From positions 1 to 64,000 of the forward strand of contig CAJNDS010000785.1 of assembly GCA_905221605.1 (NCBI GenBank): a stretch of 64,000 bases of DNA. The letters run 5' to 3'. Positions 48,690 through 59,747 of this stretch are shown here, piece by piece (the stretch's first letter is position 1; every line of letters starts with the position of its first letter). The notes under the pieces are model-generated. The model ran no database searches. It worked only from the letters and a program-made list of their open reading frames with translations, and was not told where the DNA came from. A program made the position numbers and the translations under genes. This stretch comes from Symbiodinium natans. Its lineage: Eukaryota; Sar; Dinophyceae; Suessiales; Symbiodiniaceae.

Positions 48690-49123
48690 TCAGATGGGTC
48701 GCATAATGCAGTGCACCTTCTGCCAGATTCTGGTGAGTGAGGTGGTTGATGCTGCATACCGGGATCTCACGGACTCGGCGGCCCTGCGAAAACTGAACAA
48801 GCACTGCTCGGACATTTCTTCTCGAATCGCGACCTTGTCGGGCGCCACCTCACCCAAGGAATCTGCTGCCTGGCAGAGAAGCCAGCTAGGGGAAAGTTTG
48901 ACATCTCTAGTGTGTGTCCCCACGCACACCCGCTAAACGCATGCATGTCCACTGGCCCACCTCCTGTTTTAAGAGCTTCGCAAAGGAGGACTTCTGTGCT
49001 CGGATGGTGAGGGAGCATGGAGGAGACCTGCTGGATGCAAAGTCTATGGGTGAGGACCTGACGAGCTTCTGCGTGCAGGATGACTTCTGCCGGCCCGGCC
49101 GGGAGCCTGAGCTGGAAATTTAG
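48690..49123 (+). CDS. Saposin-B-like domain protein (partial model)
   Basis: The segment at 48711-48830 encodes QCTFCQILVSEVVDAAYRD and goes on to NKHCSDISSR. After an intron, about 48979-49123 encodes EDFCARMVREHGGDLLDAK and then SFCVQDDFC. The cysteine spacing C-x2-C-x27-C, then C-x24-C-x5-C, is that of the saposin-B fold, whose three disulphides hold a helical lipid- or membrane-interacting domain, usually in secreted or ER proteins. The upstream part with a signal peptide is not located. The frame closes at TAG 49121-49123, though splicing before it is possible. The family assignment rests on cysteine spacing alone. Confidence 0.55.
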
Positions 49124-50599
49124 CTTTGCACCCCCCCCCTGCCCGAAGCCCTAGGCCCTCAATCGCCTCTTCCCCCACAGGGCTCGAGTCTTAAGATGGA
49201 AAGACTTGACGGCGTAAGGACGCTGAGGCGGATGCCCTCGTAGAAGGCTCGCGAAGGGGCCAAGATTTGGCGTAACGCTTAACCGGGCATGGACTGTCGA
49301 TGACAAAAAAACGAGAGACCTTTCTAGTCCCTGCTCCAGGCATCATGAGCAACTTGGGGCACAAGGAGGATTGTGCAGCAAGTTCCGATACGTCATGAAA
49401 CCACACAACCCTTCAACTGTTCTGGTGGTCAGACTCAGCCAACGTGGCCTTTTCTTCAACGAGTGCAGACCACTTGACGATCCCCGATCCCTGGGCAGCA
49501 GAGAGGAGTTGGCCTGTGCTGGACTGCAGCTCCACCTCCATGTGCGAATCTGATCTGCGGCACGTCGCCCACTCGAGATCTTCGAGCTCGCGCCGACGGG
49601 AAAGCGCGCACAAAAGCTAACTTGCTGCCTCAGGGCCCCCACCATCCCCACGCCACATCGATCCAGTATGCCCAGTCGCCCTGCAAAGATGAAAGTTCGA
49701 GAGATGCCTGAGATTCGGGTTGTGGGTTGGCCCGTTTTCAGTTCTGGGCTTCTGGCAGTGTGGACTTCTAACACAATTTGATCCAAATTGCCGGAAATCT
49801 TTCGGGTTTGTTTGTTTTCTCGGATGTTGTGATTCTCATCATCCAGGATCATCCAGGCTTCTGGTGTCTTGGCCTTCTCGCCATGAGGAGCTGCCAAAAG
49901 AACCGCCCGACGTCGTTGCGCTGCTGGTCTTTGCGGATGCCTCTTGCACTGCCTCGGCTGACCAGGTTGGGATGAAGAGCTTAGGACACTCTAGACTTGT
50001 GAGGTTTAGGTTCGACTTGCTTAGAGGATGCTTGTGGAGGGTTGCGGCTCTAGGGCTCCATTGGGGTGCCATGTGATTGCAAGCAAACGGGTGACCACAT
50101 GACTCATGTGTCCATATATGACCATGCCAGGCGGCCGTCAAAGGGGTGGGCGTCTACCAGCTGGAAGGGCTGCTGTCTGCCACCTGCACCCAAGACCTGC
50201 GCCTCGAGGCGCGCTGGCGTACAATCTTGGATAATCTTTCGACCGACTCGCGTATCTGCACTGATGCACTGATTGAGACCACCTCGCGCAGGCGTTTCGG
50301 ATGCCCTCGCAGCGGTCCTCTCAAGTGAAAAAAAGGGCATTGAGCATCATTGAGCTGCAGCCTCATTGAGCTGCCGTTGCGTGGACCTCTCTCAGCCTGA
50401 GGGGCCGAGAGTACACAGCTGGGTGTTCATGTGCAAGGGTCAACAAACACAAGTCGCCAACGACAAAGTAGAGACTGCAACCAGGACCAAAGCTTCATTC
50501 GGCCATGAATGTGATTTAAATTTAACAGTCAAAGAACGAGTGGACAATGCACAGAAGAATCAGTATCAGCGTCATCGCTCTGTCATGGAATGGAGTCTC
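49124..50599. other. Unassigned; one possible exon near 50130
   Basis: 50131-50290 on + reads AAVKGVGVYQLEGLLSATC and continues DLRLEARWRTILDNLSTD, an open and conserved-looking stretch without a family name. The rest is unremarkable. Confidence 0.3.
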
Positions 50600-50723
50600 T
50601 TCATGATTTGGCTGCTCACCATTAAGCCAGGTTTTTGACAGCCCTCGCCATGAGCCGAAAGCCTTTCGATTCATGGCGAAGTCTGTCAAGAACCTGGCCC
50701 AATGGTGAGCAGCCAAATAATGA
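50600..50723. repeat. Long foldback hairpin, arms about 60 bp
   Basis: The left arm starts TTCATGATTTGGCTGCTCAC; the right arm ends with the near-complement GTGAGCAGCCAAATAATGAA. The arms pair through AAGCCAGGTTTTTGACAG and CGCCATGA to a tip made of CGAAAGCCTTTCG, leaving almost no loop. Mismatches are few and scattered. No coding role fits both arms. It may be a foldback (MITE-like) element or a small-RNA precursor. Confidence 0.8.
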
Positions 50724-51431
50724 AGCGGAGCAGTTCTTGGGCCGCTAAAGTGTTCAACGCCGCGTCCGGCGCCGCCAGCGCAAGCACCGCCAATATTGCC
50801 AACACCATGGGGACGATGTCGTGGACGCATTCAAGTACAAGAGTGTGCGTGAGGAAAAGCAATTCAAAGGCAGAGTCAATAGCAAAGCCACAGCAATTCA
50901 ATTGTCGTCTTTTGGGTCCTTGGGCACATGCAGGTGGGTCGTTTGTGAGACTGTCATGTTCGCATATCCTTTCGCGAAATGAAACTTTAAGCAGTGGTGA
51001 CTATCATTCTGGGTTATAATGATTCGGGAAACATTCTAGCAAGATGGCGTGGCGCTTGTGATCCATGTTGATTTGGTACGGCCAGGGTTGACGCTTTCAC
51101 GTTTGCTTTGCGCGAATAGTTTGGGGCCATCAAGTCAGTTAAATAAGCACTGGAAGTTCTACAAGCAGTGTGTTCGAATATTCGAAGTTTCGTATTCGGT
51201 AGGTTTCGGATGACACTTGTTTTCTTGTTCCTTCCTTCCATCCAAAAAGTTGGTTGCCTTAGGCAGACTTAGGCACGGCAAAAATAAACAAGTTTGGATC
51301 AGAAATTCGCTTGGGATCATGTAGTCCCTGGTTCGTTCAGGTAAGAGGTGGCAATTCATCAGGCATTCTTGCAGAAATCGCATAAGGTTAACAAGGGCCG
51401 TGTAATATCGCATATATGGTTCAGACCCGGC

Positions 51432-51434
<3 letters not shown>

Positions 51435-51473
<39 letters not shown>

Positions 51474-51858
51474 GTACCAAGATGATACCCCCCCCCCTGT
51501 GGTGTGGTTGGGGGTTGGTTTTAGGGTTAGGGTTAGGTTTAGGGTTTGAGGGTTTTGGGTTTTTAGGTTTTAGGGTTTTAGGGTTTTTTAGGGTTTTTAG
51601 GGTTTAGGGTTAGGGTTTAGGGTTTAGGTTTGCCCCGCGGATGGGGTACTAAGATGATCCCCCCCCCCCTGTGGTGTGGTTGGGGTTTGGTTTTAGGGCT
51701 AGGGTTTAGGGTTCAGGGTTTTAGGGTTTAGGGTTTAGGTTTAAGACTTAAGGTTTACGGTTTAGGGTTTCGGGTTTAGGGTTTTAGGGCTTTAAGGGTT
51801 TAGGGTTTAGGGGTTTTAGGGTTTAGGGGTTTAGGGTTAGGGTTTAGGGGGGGTAGAC

Positions 51859-51894
<36 letters not shown>

Positions 51895-51925
51895 TACCAT
51901 GGGGGGGGATACCATGGGGGGGGGG
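51435..51925. repeat. Poly-C, TTTAGGG-like repeats and poly-G block
   Basis: Thirty-four C (51435-51468), then GGTACCAAGATGATACC, a block of degenerate TTTAGGG units (51519-51850, interrupted by a second copy of the GTACTAAGATGATCC-poly-C module at about 51643-51672), then thirty-three G (51861-51893) and two GATACCATGGGG units. The C-rich left end and G-rich right end are complementary and could fold back. TTTAGGG is the telomere-type heptamer. Confidence 0.85.
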
Positions 51926-53230
51926 CCCAGGACGCCCGACGCTGAACCATATATAGGGAGGGTTATTTGCGGCACATTATTATGCTATGGTAATTTCGTT
52001 GTTATGGTGTGAGCCGCGATTGCTCCATGTTTCTCGCCCGAGAAGTTGGTTTGTGTACCAGGTTGTCTATAGGGATCCAACGCTGGCCAGTTGCCCAACT
52101 ATACTGCGACTTCTTTTATCAATCTAGTTTGTGCGGATTCTTTCGGGAGATTTGGATCCCATATCTTGGGAATGATAGGGAAGTTTACATAAAACATACG
52201 TGCATGAGCTCCTAATCTGGACCTTGGACGTAGATAGGCCGTTATAAATAAATCGCGCCTTGAACCCTCAAACGCAGAATGCTGAGAAAACGCAGATCAG
52301 AATTTGCTGGTCGTCAAAACACTCAGGCGTGTTCTTGACAGAAACGGCACTGGACAGCACCACGCCGGGCGTCTAACCTGGATCGAGTACATAAACAACA
52401 AGGCGAACAGCAAAATGACATTCAACACACACACACACAGCGGGGAACACATGCAACATCTACAAGGCAGAAGGGTCACGTAGAACAAAATGGCGTCGTA
52501 TGGAGCGACAGAACCCACAGCTGCCAGCAAGGCTTTTGTTGTTTGACATGGACGTTGTTGTGGGATAAATGAAGCCGCGCCACATCAGGGTTTCAATTGC
52601 TTTGGAATGTCTTTTGATGTCCCCGCAACCTGGGAGGGCCGTTGGATGGCCTGAGCAGGCACGCTCAAGAACACACACGATTTTGCCTGCCAGGCTTCAG
52701 CAGTTGATGTGCGTTAGCGCCAATAAGCACAGCCTCAAAGAACACCCTCGGCTTCCAACCCCATCATGTTCAGCAACTCCAGGCCGGCATGCCCCTCATT
52801 CCTCTTCCTTACTACACTGTCCTAAACTGTCCTACCCTGTATCGTTAGTAGAACACAACTGATCCCATGTCAAGCTCGGGCCGGACGCGCCGCTGGCTGC
52901 TGGCATGGGGTGGCCTCGGGGCTGGGGGGCTCACACCCCAGAGATAAGATCATGGACATAATGACATAGAGAGGGTGGAGGGATGTGGAGGGACTCCAGA
53001 TGGCGATCCCCTGTTTTGCTTGTGCCACTGGTGCCGCTCTGGAACTCCTCAATGCAAATAAGGCTGGCATTCTTCCATGTGCCAAGGGGCCACGTGGCAC
53101 TTCGAGAAGCTTGGACTCTGACCCAACACAGACTCAGCCTTGGACTTCGAAGTTTAGGGTCTTCGCGGGATGTTCTGGACTTTGCGGATTTGTTTCTGCG
53201 TGAGGCTTTGAGACTCAGCTGAGTTTCCGA
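51926..53230. other. No recognised exon
   Basis: Short open frames only. An (AC)n run lies at 52421-52438. Open + frames at 52983-53222 lack motifs. Confidence 0.4.
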
Positions 53231-53231
53231 G

Positions 53232-54930
53232 CAGATGCGTCCACATGCGGCTGTAGGCTTCACGGTTGTCATTCCCCTGAGGCGAGAAAGCATCACGACG
53301 ATGCCCCTGTTCTTCAGCATTTCATTGCGGACTCTCCGCTTCTGCGAGGAACCAAAGTTGGGGGAGATGATGCACCGACTGTCTTCTTGGTAGCCCCGCC
53401 CTCGCAGCAGTTGACGAATTACGTCTTGGAAGACCCCAGCGGCCCCTTTGCCGGGAAGTTCAAGTGGCCGGACAGGCTCTTCGATGATGTGGACGGCAAG
53501 AACGAGCCTGATGTGGCAGACCATGCCCCGGGATCGTGGAAGAAGTGGAGCTTTCAGTTCTCCAAGCGGGAGCCCTTCATGCTAAAGGCAGACTGGCACA
53601 GCGTGTGCGGGTGGGGCAAGAAGTTTGACATCTTCGTGCCGCGGAAGAATGCAGTTGTGCCAGTGCCGCAGGCGCCACCGCGTGTGCTGGCATTGATTGA
53701 AGCCTTCCGCAAAGTGAACGAAGCTTGCTGGCAAGAGATCACATCCGGTCTGCGGGAGCTAAAGGAGCAGAAGCCCGACGACATACTCAGGCTCGGCAGT
53801 CTTAGACTAGTAGATCTCAGCAGACCCTTGGCGGTTTCTTGGCTTCGTTGTGCTTCGTTTGATTTCCTGAGGTGCCGCCTGTTGAAGATGCTCTTAGAGG
53901 AGTTCGAGGAGCGCGGCTTCTTTGGCGCCATTGAAGCGCAGGACTGAAACGGGGGGGAAGCACTATGGAGGCTATAGAACAATTGTTCCATTTCGAGCAA
54001 ATCGGAAGCTCCAGGCGGGCCCGGCCCGGAGGAAGGAGATGCACTGGCACCGCGATGGCGCGACGGGCCTGCTTCACCTGGGGTGCCGAGGCTCACAAGG
54101 CTGATTCAGAAGATTCATTCAGAAGATTCAGAACAAGCAAAGTCAGAATCATGAACGCAAATTGGCCACGATAGTGCCACGATTGCCCACAATTCACCAC
54201 ACTAGCAACAACCGTCGACAATGGGGTTAGAGAAGTTCTACTCCGATGCGCTCTGCATCCTAAGGATCACCTTGAGTGGGCGACGTCGGCTGCAGCTGCG
54301 TGCCCGGAGCGGGGGCTCAGACGGGTTGGGCTTTCCATGGGCTCAGGGCACAGGGCACCTTGCAGGTGCCCTGCACGTGCACAAATCACAAAAAGTGTTC
54401 CAAGTGCTCCAAGTGCTTCAACTGCCAGGAGCGAAGATGATTCCTGGACCCAAGAGCTCTGGATGGATGCAGGCGCACGGTGACCACAGAACTTTGCAGA
54501 ATGCAGAAATACGCAGAGTAGCTCCAGTGCCGTTCAGAGGGGTTTGGGGTTTGATGTGGCCTGAGGCTAGCGAGTGTTCTGAGTGTTCTGAGTGTTCTGA
54601 GTGTTCTGAGTGTTCTGAGTGTTCTGAGCGTTCTGAGTGTTCTGAGTGTTCTCGCAGGTCACGTGTACTTGTCCTCGCCCTTCCTCTTTGAGCACAGCAT
54701 CACTTATGGTGCGGAAAGCAGTGGCCCGACGCTGGCGTTGATGTGCCGCTTTGGTTTCCTGGATGAGGAGGACGCGCTGTGGGTCAACCATTTCCGCGGT
54801 CGAGACATGCTGGAGGTTGCTGAGCTCATCAGCGGCTGCCTGCGCAACGCCACCGATGCTGGGAACCTGCGCATGCCAACACTAAAGGAGGTGAGTGACA
54901 TGGAGAAGGAGGTTGCCAGAGGGCCAATGT
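53232..54930 (+). CDS. Possible 2-oxoglutarate/Fe(II) oxygenase-like protein
   Basis: The longest intron-free stretch is about 53380-53947 and reads APPSQQLTNYVLEDPSGPF, FKWPDRLFDDVDG, PGSWKKWSFQF and ALIEAFRKVNEACWQEI. A short exon at about 54030-54098 gives RKEMHWHRDGATGLLHLG, with an H-x-D pair. After a 9-bp satellite, an exon at 54659-54890 gives GHVYLSSPFLFEHSITYG, which has the position and shape of the distal His of a double-stranded beta-helix oxygenase, then a helical end (GRDMLEVAELISGCLRN). H-x-D followed by a distal His suggests an iron-dependent oxygenase, but the family assignment is an inference. The start and the final exon are not located; the frame closes at 54930. Confidence 0.45.
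54569..54651 (+). repeat. (GAGTGTTCT)n satellite, about 9 units
   Basis: Nine-bp units, nearly identical, directly before the AG acceptor of the exon at 54659. Translation would give Ser-Glu-Cys repeats, but the position just before a splice acceptor makes it intronic. Confidence 0.85.
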
Positions 54931-55222
54931 GACCTGTGAGCTTACGACAAAACACTGCTCGTGCTACACATGTTCGTCCAAGTTCTATGAGAGACCGATT
55001 GTTCTTGTCCGCTCATCTTTCTTTCCGAACTTTACTTGCAACCAGTCTCGAAGCATTTCGGAAATGACGGCCAGACAACAGCCACCTTTGCAAAATACCT
55101 TGGGAAACATGCCAAAGCTGAAGGCATCCCACATACTTTCACATACGGTCACTGATTTCACACATTGTTAGACTGAAGCTCGTGCATCGCAGTCCTTTCA
55201 TTTCTTTGGCGCGTTTGCAGCC

Positions 55223-57172
55223 ATGGTAGACATGCTGGACACCGCCGAGCTGAAGAAGCTCGTGATCACGGGGCTGAACTGGGCCATGCTAGCAGGGACC
55301 TGCTGGGGGAGGGGGGGGGGGGGGCGGGGGGGGGCGGGGGGGGGAGGGTGAAGCAAAAACAGCTCAGTGCGGCAGGCAAAATCGAAACGAGCACGGCCTG
55401 CGGCCTGCAGTTGTAGGAGCTGCCTCATGAAGCTTCCGCAGATTAACAACATCTTGAAGGCAGGGCATTACGCACGTTCTTGCGGGCACGTCACGGTAGC
55501 AGTGTTCAAGCAGGGTCCAATTAACAAGGGGGGGGTACCCTTTACGAACTTCCCCGGACGAGCTTATTTGTCATGAAACTGGCATCCCGTTGCCCCTTTC
55601 TTCAAGTAGGACTCCGGAAGGCAGGCAGCGTGGTGGGTCTGTCAGAGACCTTCGTGATAAATGACTGCATCGCCGGATTGCTGTTTGCCACATGCTCAGT
55701 AAACAGAACTGAGATTGCATGTATTTGCACGTTTTCTCCTCACCCTGGCAGTGGTGCAGCAGCCGATCTTTTCAGGTCTACTACAATGTGCTTTCCGGTC
55801 ACCCCTTCATGAGCTGGGGAGAGAATGTGATAGTGGGTGTGCAGAATACCATCGTCAGAGCCTCACATTGGCAATTGATTTCCGAGACTTTCACTTGTGT
55901 AGAAGATTGTGGAAGCCTCATTTTACTTGCTGAGATCATCTTCCTGTACTGGCACTACTCGCCGCAGCTGTCCAAAGCGTCGGTCCCTCTGATCAAGGGG
56001 CTGTAGTCTCACAGCGCCATGTCCCACCTTCTCATCCCAAAAAGGCCTCGCTTCCTTGGGGCCGTGGCCTTCGTGGTGGCCAGTGTCGCTGTGCTCCTCC
56101 TCGGTGCCCTGGGCATACCTGAGCGTCTCGACCTCGAGTTGCCTCCGAAGCCTCCGAGTCTCCAAGGCTTGCCCGAAGCGGGTGTGTCGGCTCTAGGCAC
56201 GGCGCCGATCATCCTAGGCCTGGTGCTCAGAGTCGCAGCAGAGCTGCGTCACGATTCCGTGTGTGGCCCACGCATGACACCTGTGATGAAGTTCGCCTTA
56301 GCCGCTTGAGCACGCATGGGTGCAGGCAACGGCTCAAAAGTGCCGCAGATTTGGAAGAACATGGCCCAAAAACACACGGGCACCATGGCGGCCGTGCCCA
56401 ATCCTCGGGGTCGAGCTTGTGAATCCTTTGGCCACTTTGGGGCCACGCGGTGAGTTCCATGGCTGTGAGTTCATGGCTCTTGCATGGCTTTTGCATGGCC
56501 TTGTGTGGCTTTGTTGCTTCATGTTGAGGCCCGCGCTTCTGGGACTTGCGGGGTGCTCCGTCCGGGCTTGGGGCCCTAAGAGTTGCTTCCCGTCCCGATC
56601 TGAACAGGTGTATAGCCGCAACAAAGATCAAGTGATCAAGCCGCAACAATGATCAAGGCATGGAATTGAAGTCTGAGGTCCTAACGTACGCCTTGCAGAC
56701 GAAGGCTTGTCAGGATTGCAGCTCTTCTTTCTTCACAAAGAGTTTCGGCGACGAGGATGTCGTCGCCATCTTGAATCCGCTCGCGGCAGCCGCGCTGTGG
56801 TTCATCCTCCTGTTGCAGCAGATGCCTCACGGGAATTGTAGGGCATTGTAGTGGGTGTTGTGTGTGTGTGTGTGTGTGTGTCTGCAGAACCCATCTATCG
56901 TCCCAGTGAGATCAGGTTCGTCCTCTACTGGAAAACAACCAAGGAGGTGCAAAAACAGGCCCACCTCTGCCCTTCCCTCTCTGCCTCTTGAGATCTAATA
57001 GTCAACGTGTGTTCAGGCAGAGGCCAAGCGCAAAGAGGCAGGACAGAAGAAAGCCGCGCCGGGCAGCCCGGGATTGCCTTTCTTGTGCTTGGCATCTCAG
57101 GACTTAAGTCGGCGCTTGGCCTTGGACTATTCAAGTTTTTCTTACGATGGGATAGGTAGGCCTGATTGGTGA
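55223..57172 (+). CDS. MPDU1-like PQ-loop membrane protein
   Basis: Exons: 55223-55296 (MVDMLDTAELKKLV then GLNWAMLAG), 55417-55459 (SCLMKLPQINNILK, the first PQ loop), 55621-55698 (GSVVGLSE then DCIAGLLFAT), 55776-55853 (VYYNVLSGHPFMSWGEN then VGVQNTI), 55935-55978 (IIFLYWHYSPQLSK), from 56045 (RFLGAVAFVVASVAVLLLGA), about 56715-56818 (FGDEDVVAILNPLAAAALWF), about 56911-56943 (FVLYWKTTKE) and 57017-57172 (AEAKRKEAGQKKA, stop TGA). KLPQI, the WGE motif and the FYW-like end with a lysine tail match MPDU1, an ER membrane protein needed for use of mannose- and glucose-P-dolichol in glycosylation. The exon with the second PQ loop (between 56045 and 56715) was not found. Donors are GA, GC and GT. 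A poly-G run fills intron 1. Confidence 0.75.
55309..55350. repeat. Poly-G run in intron 1 of the MPDU1-like gene
   Basis: Forty-odd bases of almost pure G with single A and C interruptions. Such runs recur in this window (17818-17850, 51861-51893, 63265-63282). Confidence 0.9.
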
Positions 57173-57546
57173 TGATGGATGACATACTGTTGCCTGCTCG
57201 CATCGCCTGCTCGCATCGCCTTGCCCTCAGGTGACGAAAGCGCTGCGAAACGAGCCAGATGAAGCCTTACCCTGGGCCTGCTGTACATAAATCGACACGG
57301 CTACGAGGATAAGGTGTTGTCAACTTCGTTTCGATTCTAGCCAGGTGCAGACTTGTTAATAAACACCTGCTGCGCGCCCACGAGCATGACTTTGTGAGTA
57401 TTGGCTGGCTGTCTGTGGTCATGGACTTGCAACATTGTGAGCCAGAGTCAGTTGATGCTGGGGGCCTATCTCTGCAAAGGCTTAGCTAGGCTCAAGTTGT
57501 TGGCCGCACAGTTTTGAAGAGTTTCAACGGCGCGCCGTCGCCGGTC
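57173..57546. other. Short intergenic region
   Basis: 374 bp between the MPDU1-like stop and the p23 ATG. Nothing recognised. Confidence 0.5.
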
Positions 57547-58871
57547 ATGTCCTGCACCCCGGTCTGGCACCCAGGCGTTCACAAGCGACGTTTGTTGTTG
57601 CCACAAGGGACCCCCATGTGAGGATGTTCTGTGGGCGCAGCGCCCAGATGCGGTGTACCTGACCATCGACCTGAAAGAAGTTCAGGACATAAAGGCCCTG
57701 TTGCGCTGTCACCCCAAGTTGCCAAGCATGCTCGACATGAAAAAGAGCCTTGAGCCAGGTCAACCTGGAAGCAGAGAAAATCTCTTTCTCGGGCAAGGCT
57801 GGTGAACTCGTTTTTCTGGAACCGCACAGTTACAAGCCACGACCTTGATCCCGCCCCAGGCACAAGGCAGTCTTTACGAGTTCTCCTTGGACTTCTTTGT
57901 GACGTTCTTACAATGGGCTACGTGGATGTCCGGCTAAAGACGGCTTTGTGAGATGCGCGTCGCCTCTTAGGCGCCGATAGCAAAGGAGGAGTCCAAGTGG
58001 AGTACCAAGAGGCCGCGACCGAGGATTCCTAGAACCCAGCGCGCCTAGCAATGGCGTACAGTCACGGTGCGCATATCTACTTTCTTCTTCACTACCTGGA
58101 AGGTTAATAGAGTTCTACCTCAAAAAAGAAGCAGAGGGGAACTGGACGAGCCTCAGCAAGATAAAGAAGCTTCCTTGGGTGAAGGCCATGGCACTCCATG
58201 GCACTCCATGGCACTCCATGGCACTCCTTCTGCCTTCCTGCTCGAACCTGTGCTTCGGTCGTTTATACATCGGCTTGGCAGGTGGATTGGAAAAGATGGC
58301 AGGACTCCGATGATGAGGATGAAGGCAAACAGAACGCCTGGAATCTGGATGGCCTTCCTGACATGTTTGGGCCCAGTTGCGCGGCTAGACACATGCTGTG
58401 GCGGTCCTCCCTGGCAGGACTAGGCGACATGAATTTCGGCGATATGGGAGCTGAAGCAGAGTATGACTCTGATGACGAGGCCCGCATCATTAAGCATGTC
58501 ACTTTGAGCTCGTGCTGAGGAGTGGCCGTATCCCACATCCCAGTAAAGGGCCTACGCGCCTTAGCCTGTTGGGGAATCCTGTGGACCTCTGAGCTGGAAG
58601 GACGAAGTAAGCATCGCCAGTCAAGAAGTAAAATGTAACCGTCCTCCATGTGGTAAATCATAATTGGAAGAGTACCTCGGGCCTTAACACTTTCGGTTTG
58701 ATAATTCAGTTGGTACTGCAAAGGCATGTACTTATTGATGGCTCAAGGGAACGTAAAAGCCCTACATGCCGCTGCCATAGAGCTCGTGGCTTTCGTGGTT
58801 CCGACCTCCAGTGTCTTGACGCAACAGCTCAGGAGTTGCCGGACCTAGATCCAGCGGAGGCCGTGCAATGA
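57547..58871 (+). CDS. p23 (Hsp90 co-chaperone, CS domain)
   Basis: Exons: 57547-57561 (MSCTP), 57623-57679 (DVLWAQRPDAVYLTIDLKE), 57759-57797 (VNLEAEKISFSGK), 57860-57898 (GSLYEFSLDFF), from 57986 (EESKWSTK), 58113-58184 (FYLKKEAEGNW then SKIKKLPWVK), 58282 onward (VDWKRWQDSDDEDEG), up to 58479 (LGDMNFGDMGAEAEYDSDDE) and 58833-58871 (ELPDLDPAEAVQ, stop TGA). WAQR near the N-terminus, FSGK, the WTSLSK-like tryptophan motif and the acidic tail are the p23/Sba1 signature. p23 binds the closed ATP-bound Hsp90 and slows ATP hydrolysis during client maturation. The junction between the 57986 and 58113 exons is unresolved by a few codons. Splice donors are GC or GT. A Cdc37-like gene follows on the same strand. 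Confidence 0.88.
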
Positions 58872-59747
58872 GGGCGTGGGGCTGCTGGATTGTTAGGAGG
58901 CATGAGGGATGACCACTGTTCGAGGCTTCTTCACTACAGGGGGTGCTGGGCGGTTGGTGCTGTAGGTTGCTTGGGATGGATTTCCGATTCAAACAGTGTT
59001 GGGCTCTTATGCCAGGTTCCCCTTGGCGGTGCTGGGGACGCGCCTCAGCAGGACGGGCGTAGGGGGCAGGAGGGCATTTTGCTCTAGCAGCGAAGGGCCG
59101 TTCATTTGAGGGATGCTGAAGATGTGTTGAGGGGTTGACCGGTTGAGTGTCGATGTTCTGGTACGCTCAGGGAGCCAGCGGCGGAGAGGCCAAGAAGGCG
59201 GTGCAGAGTGCGTCTTCTTGTGACACAGGAATCTTATAGGTGCTCTAGTTCTTGCTGCTCGCCGTGTGCGACGCCCCCTGCAGGTTGTAGATACTGACAC
59301 GCTGGACTGAGCTTCCCGGGTTGCAGAAGCGTTCCCAGGCGCTCGAGGCTCTGCAGCTTCCCTGTGACTCACAGTGATCAGACTGCCAACAGCCACAGGC
59401 GAGTCAACTTGGCTGCTAATGATCTGGAGTTCTGACACAAGTGCTGCCAGAACTTGGTGAATATCCGGCGAATCTTCGGAGCAGGGTATCTGGAAGAAAT
59501 CACCCGTAGCATCCCGTAGCCGACCTGGCTCTGAAGATTCCAGATGTTGCCTGAATTGATTGGGCCTGCCACAGACCTTGCATTGGAAGATGAGGGCCAG
59601 CACATTGGTGCCTTGCTCGGGCAAGCAGGTCATCTGAGGTCTCTTAGAAGGGTTCTGTTTCTAGCATGTCAGCATGAATATGTGTTCCGATCCCCACAGC
59701 TTTTTGGCCCAACACCGTAGATTCTAGATCTAGGGCTGCCAACAGCC
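58872..59747. other. Intergenic; no supported gene
   Basis: 876 bp between p23 and the Cdc37-like gene. A 208-codon - strand ORF (59007-59633) has no recognisable motif and would be the only - strand gene, so I do not call it. Confidence 0.5.

Noticed and set aside
59007-59633. 208-codon ORF on the - strand between p23 and the Cdc37-like gene
   Set aside because: No recognisable domain or start context; low-complexity Ser/Arg/Thr composition; probably chance.
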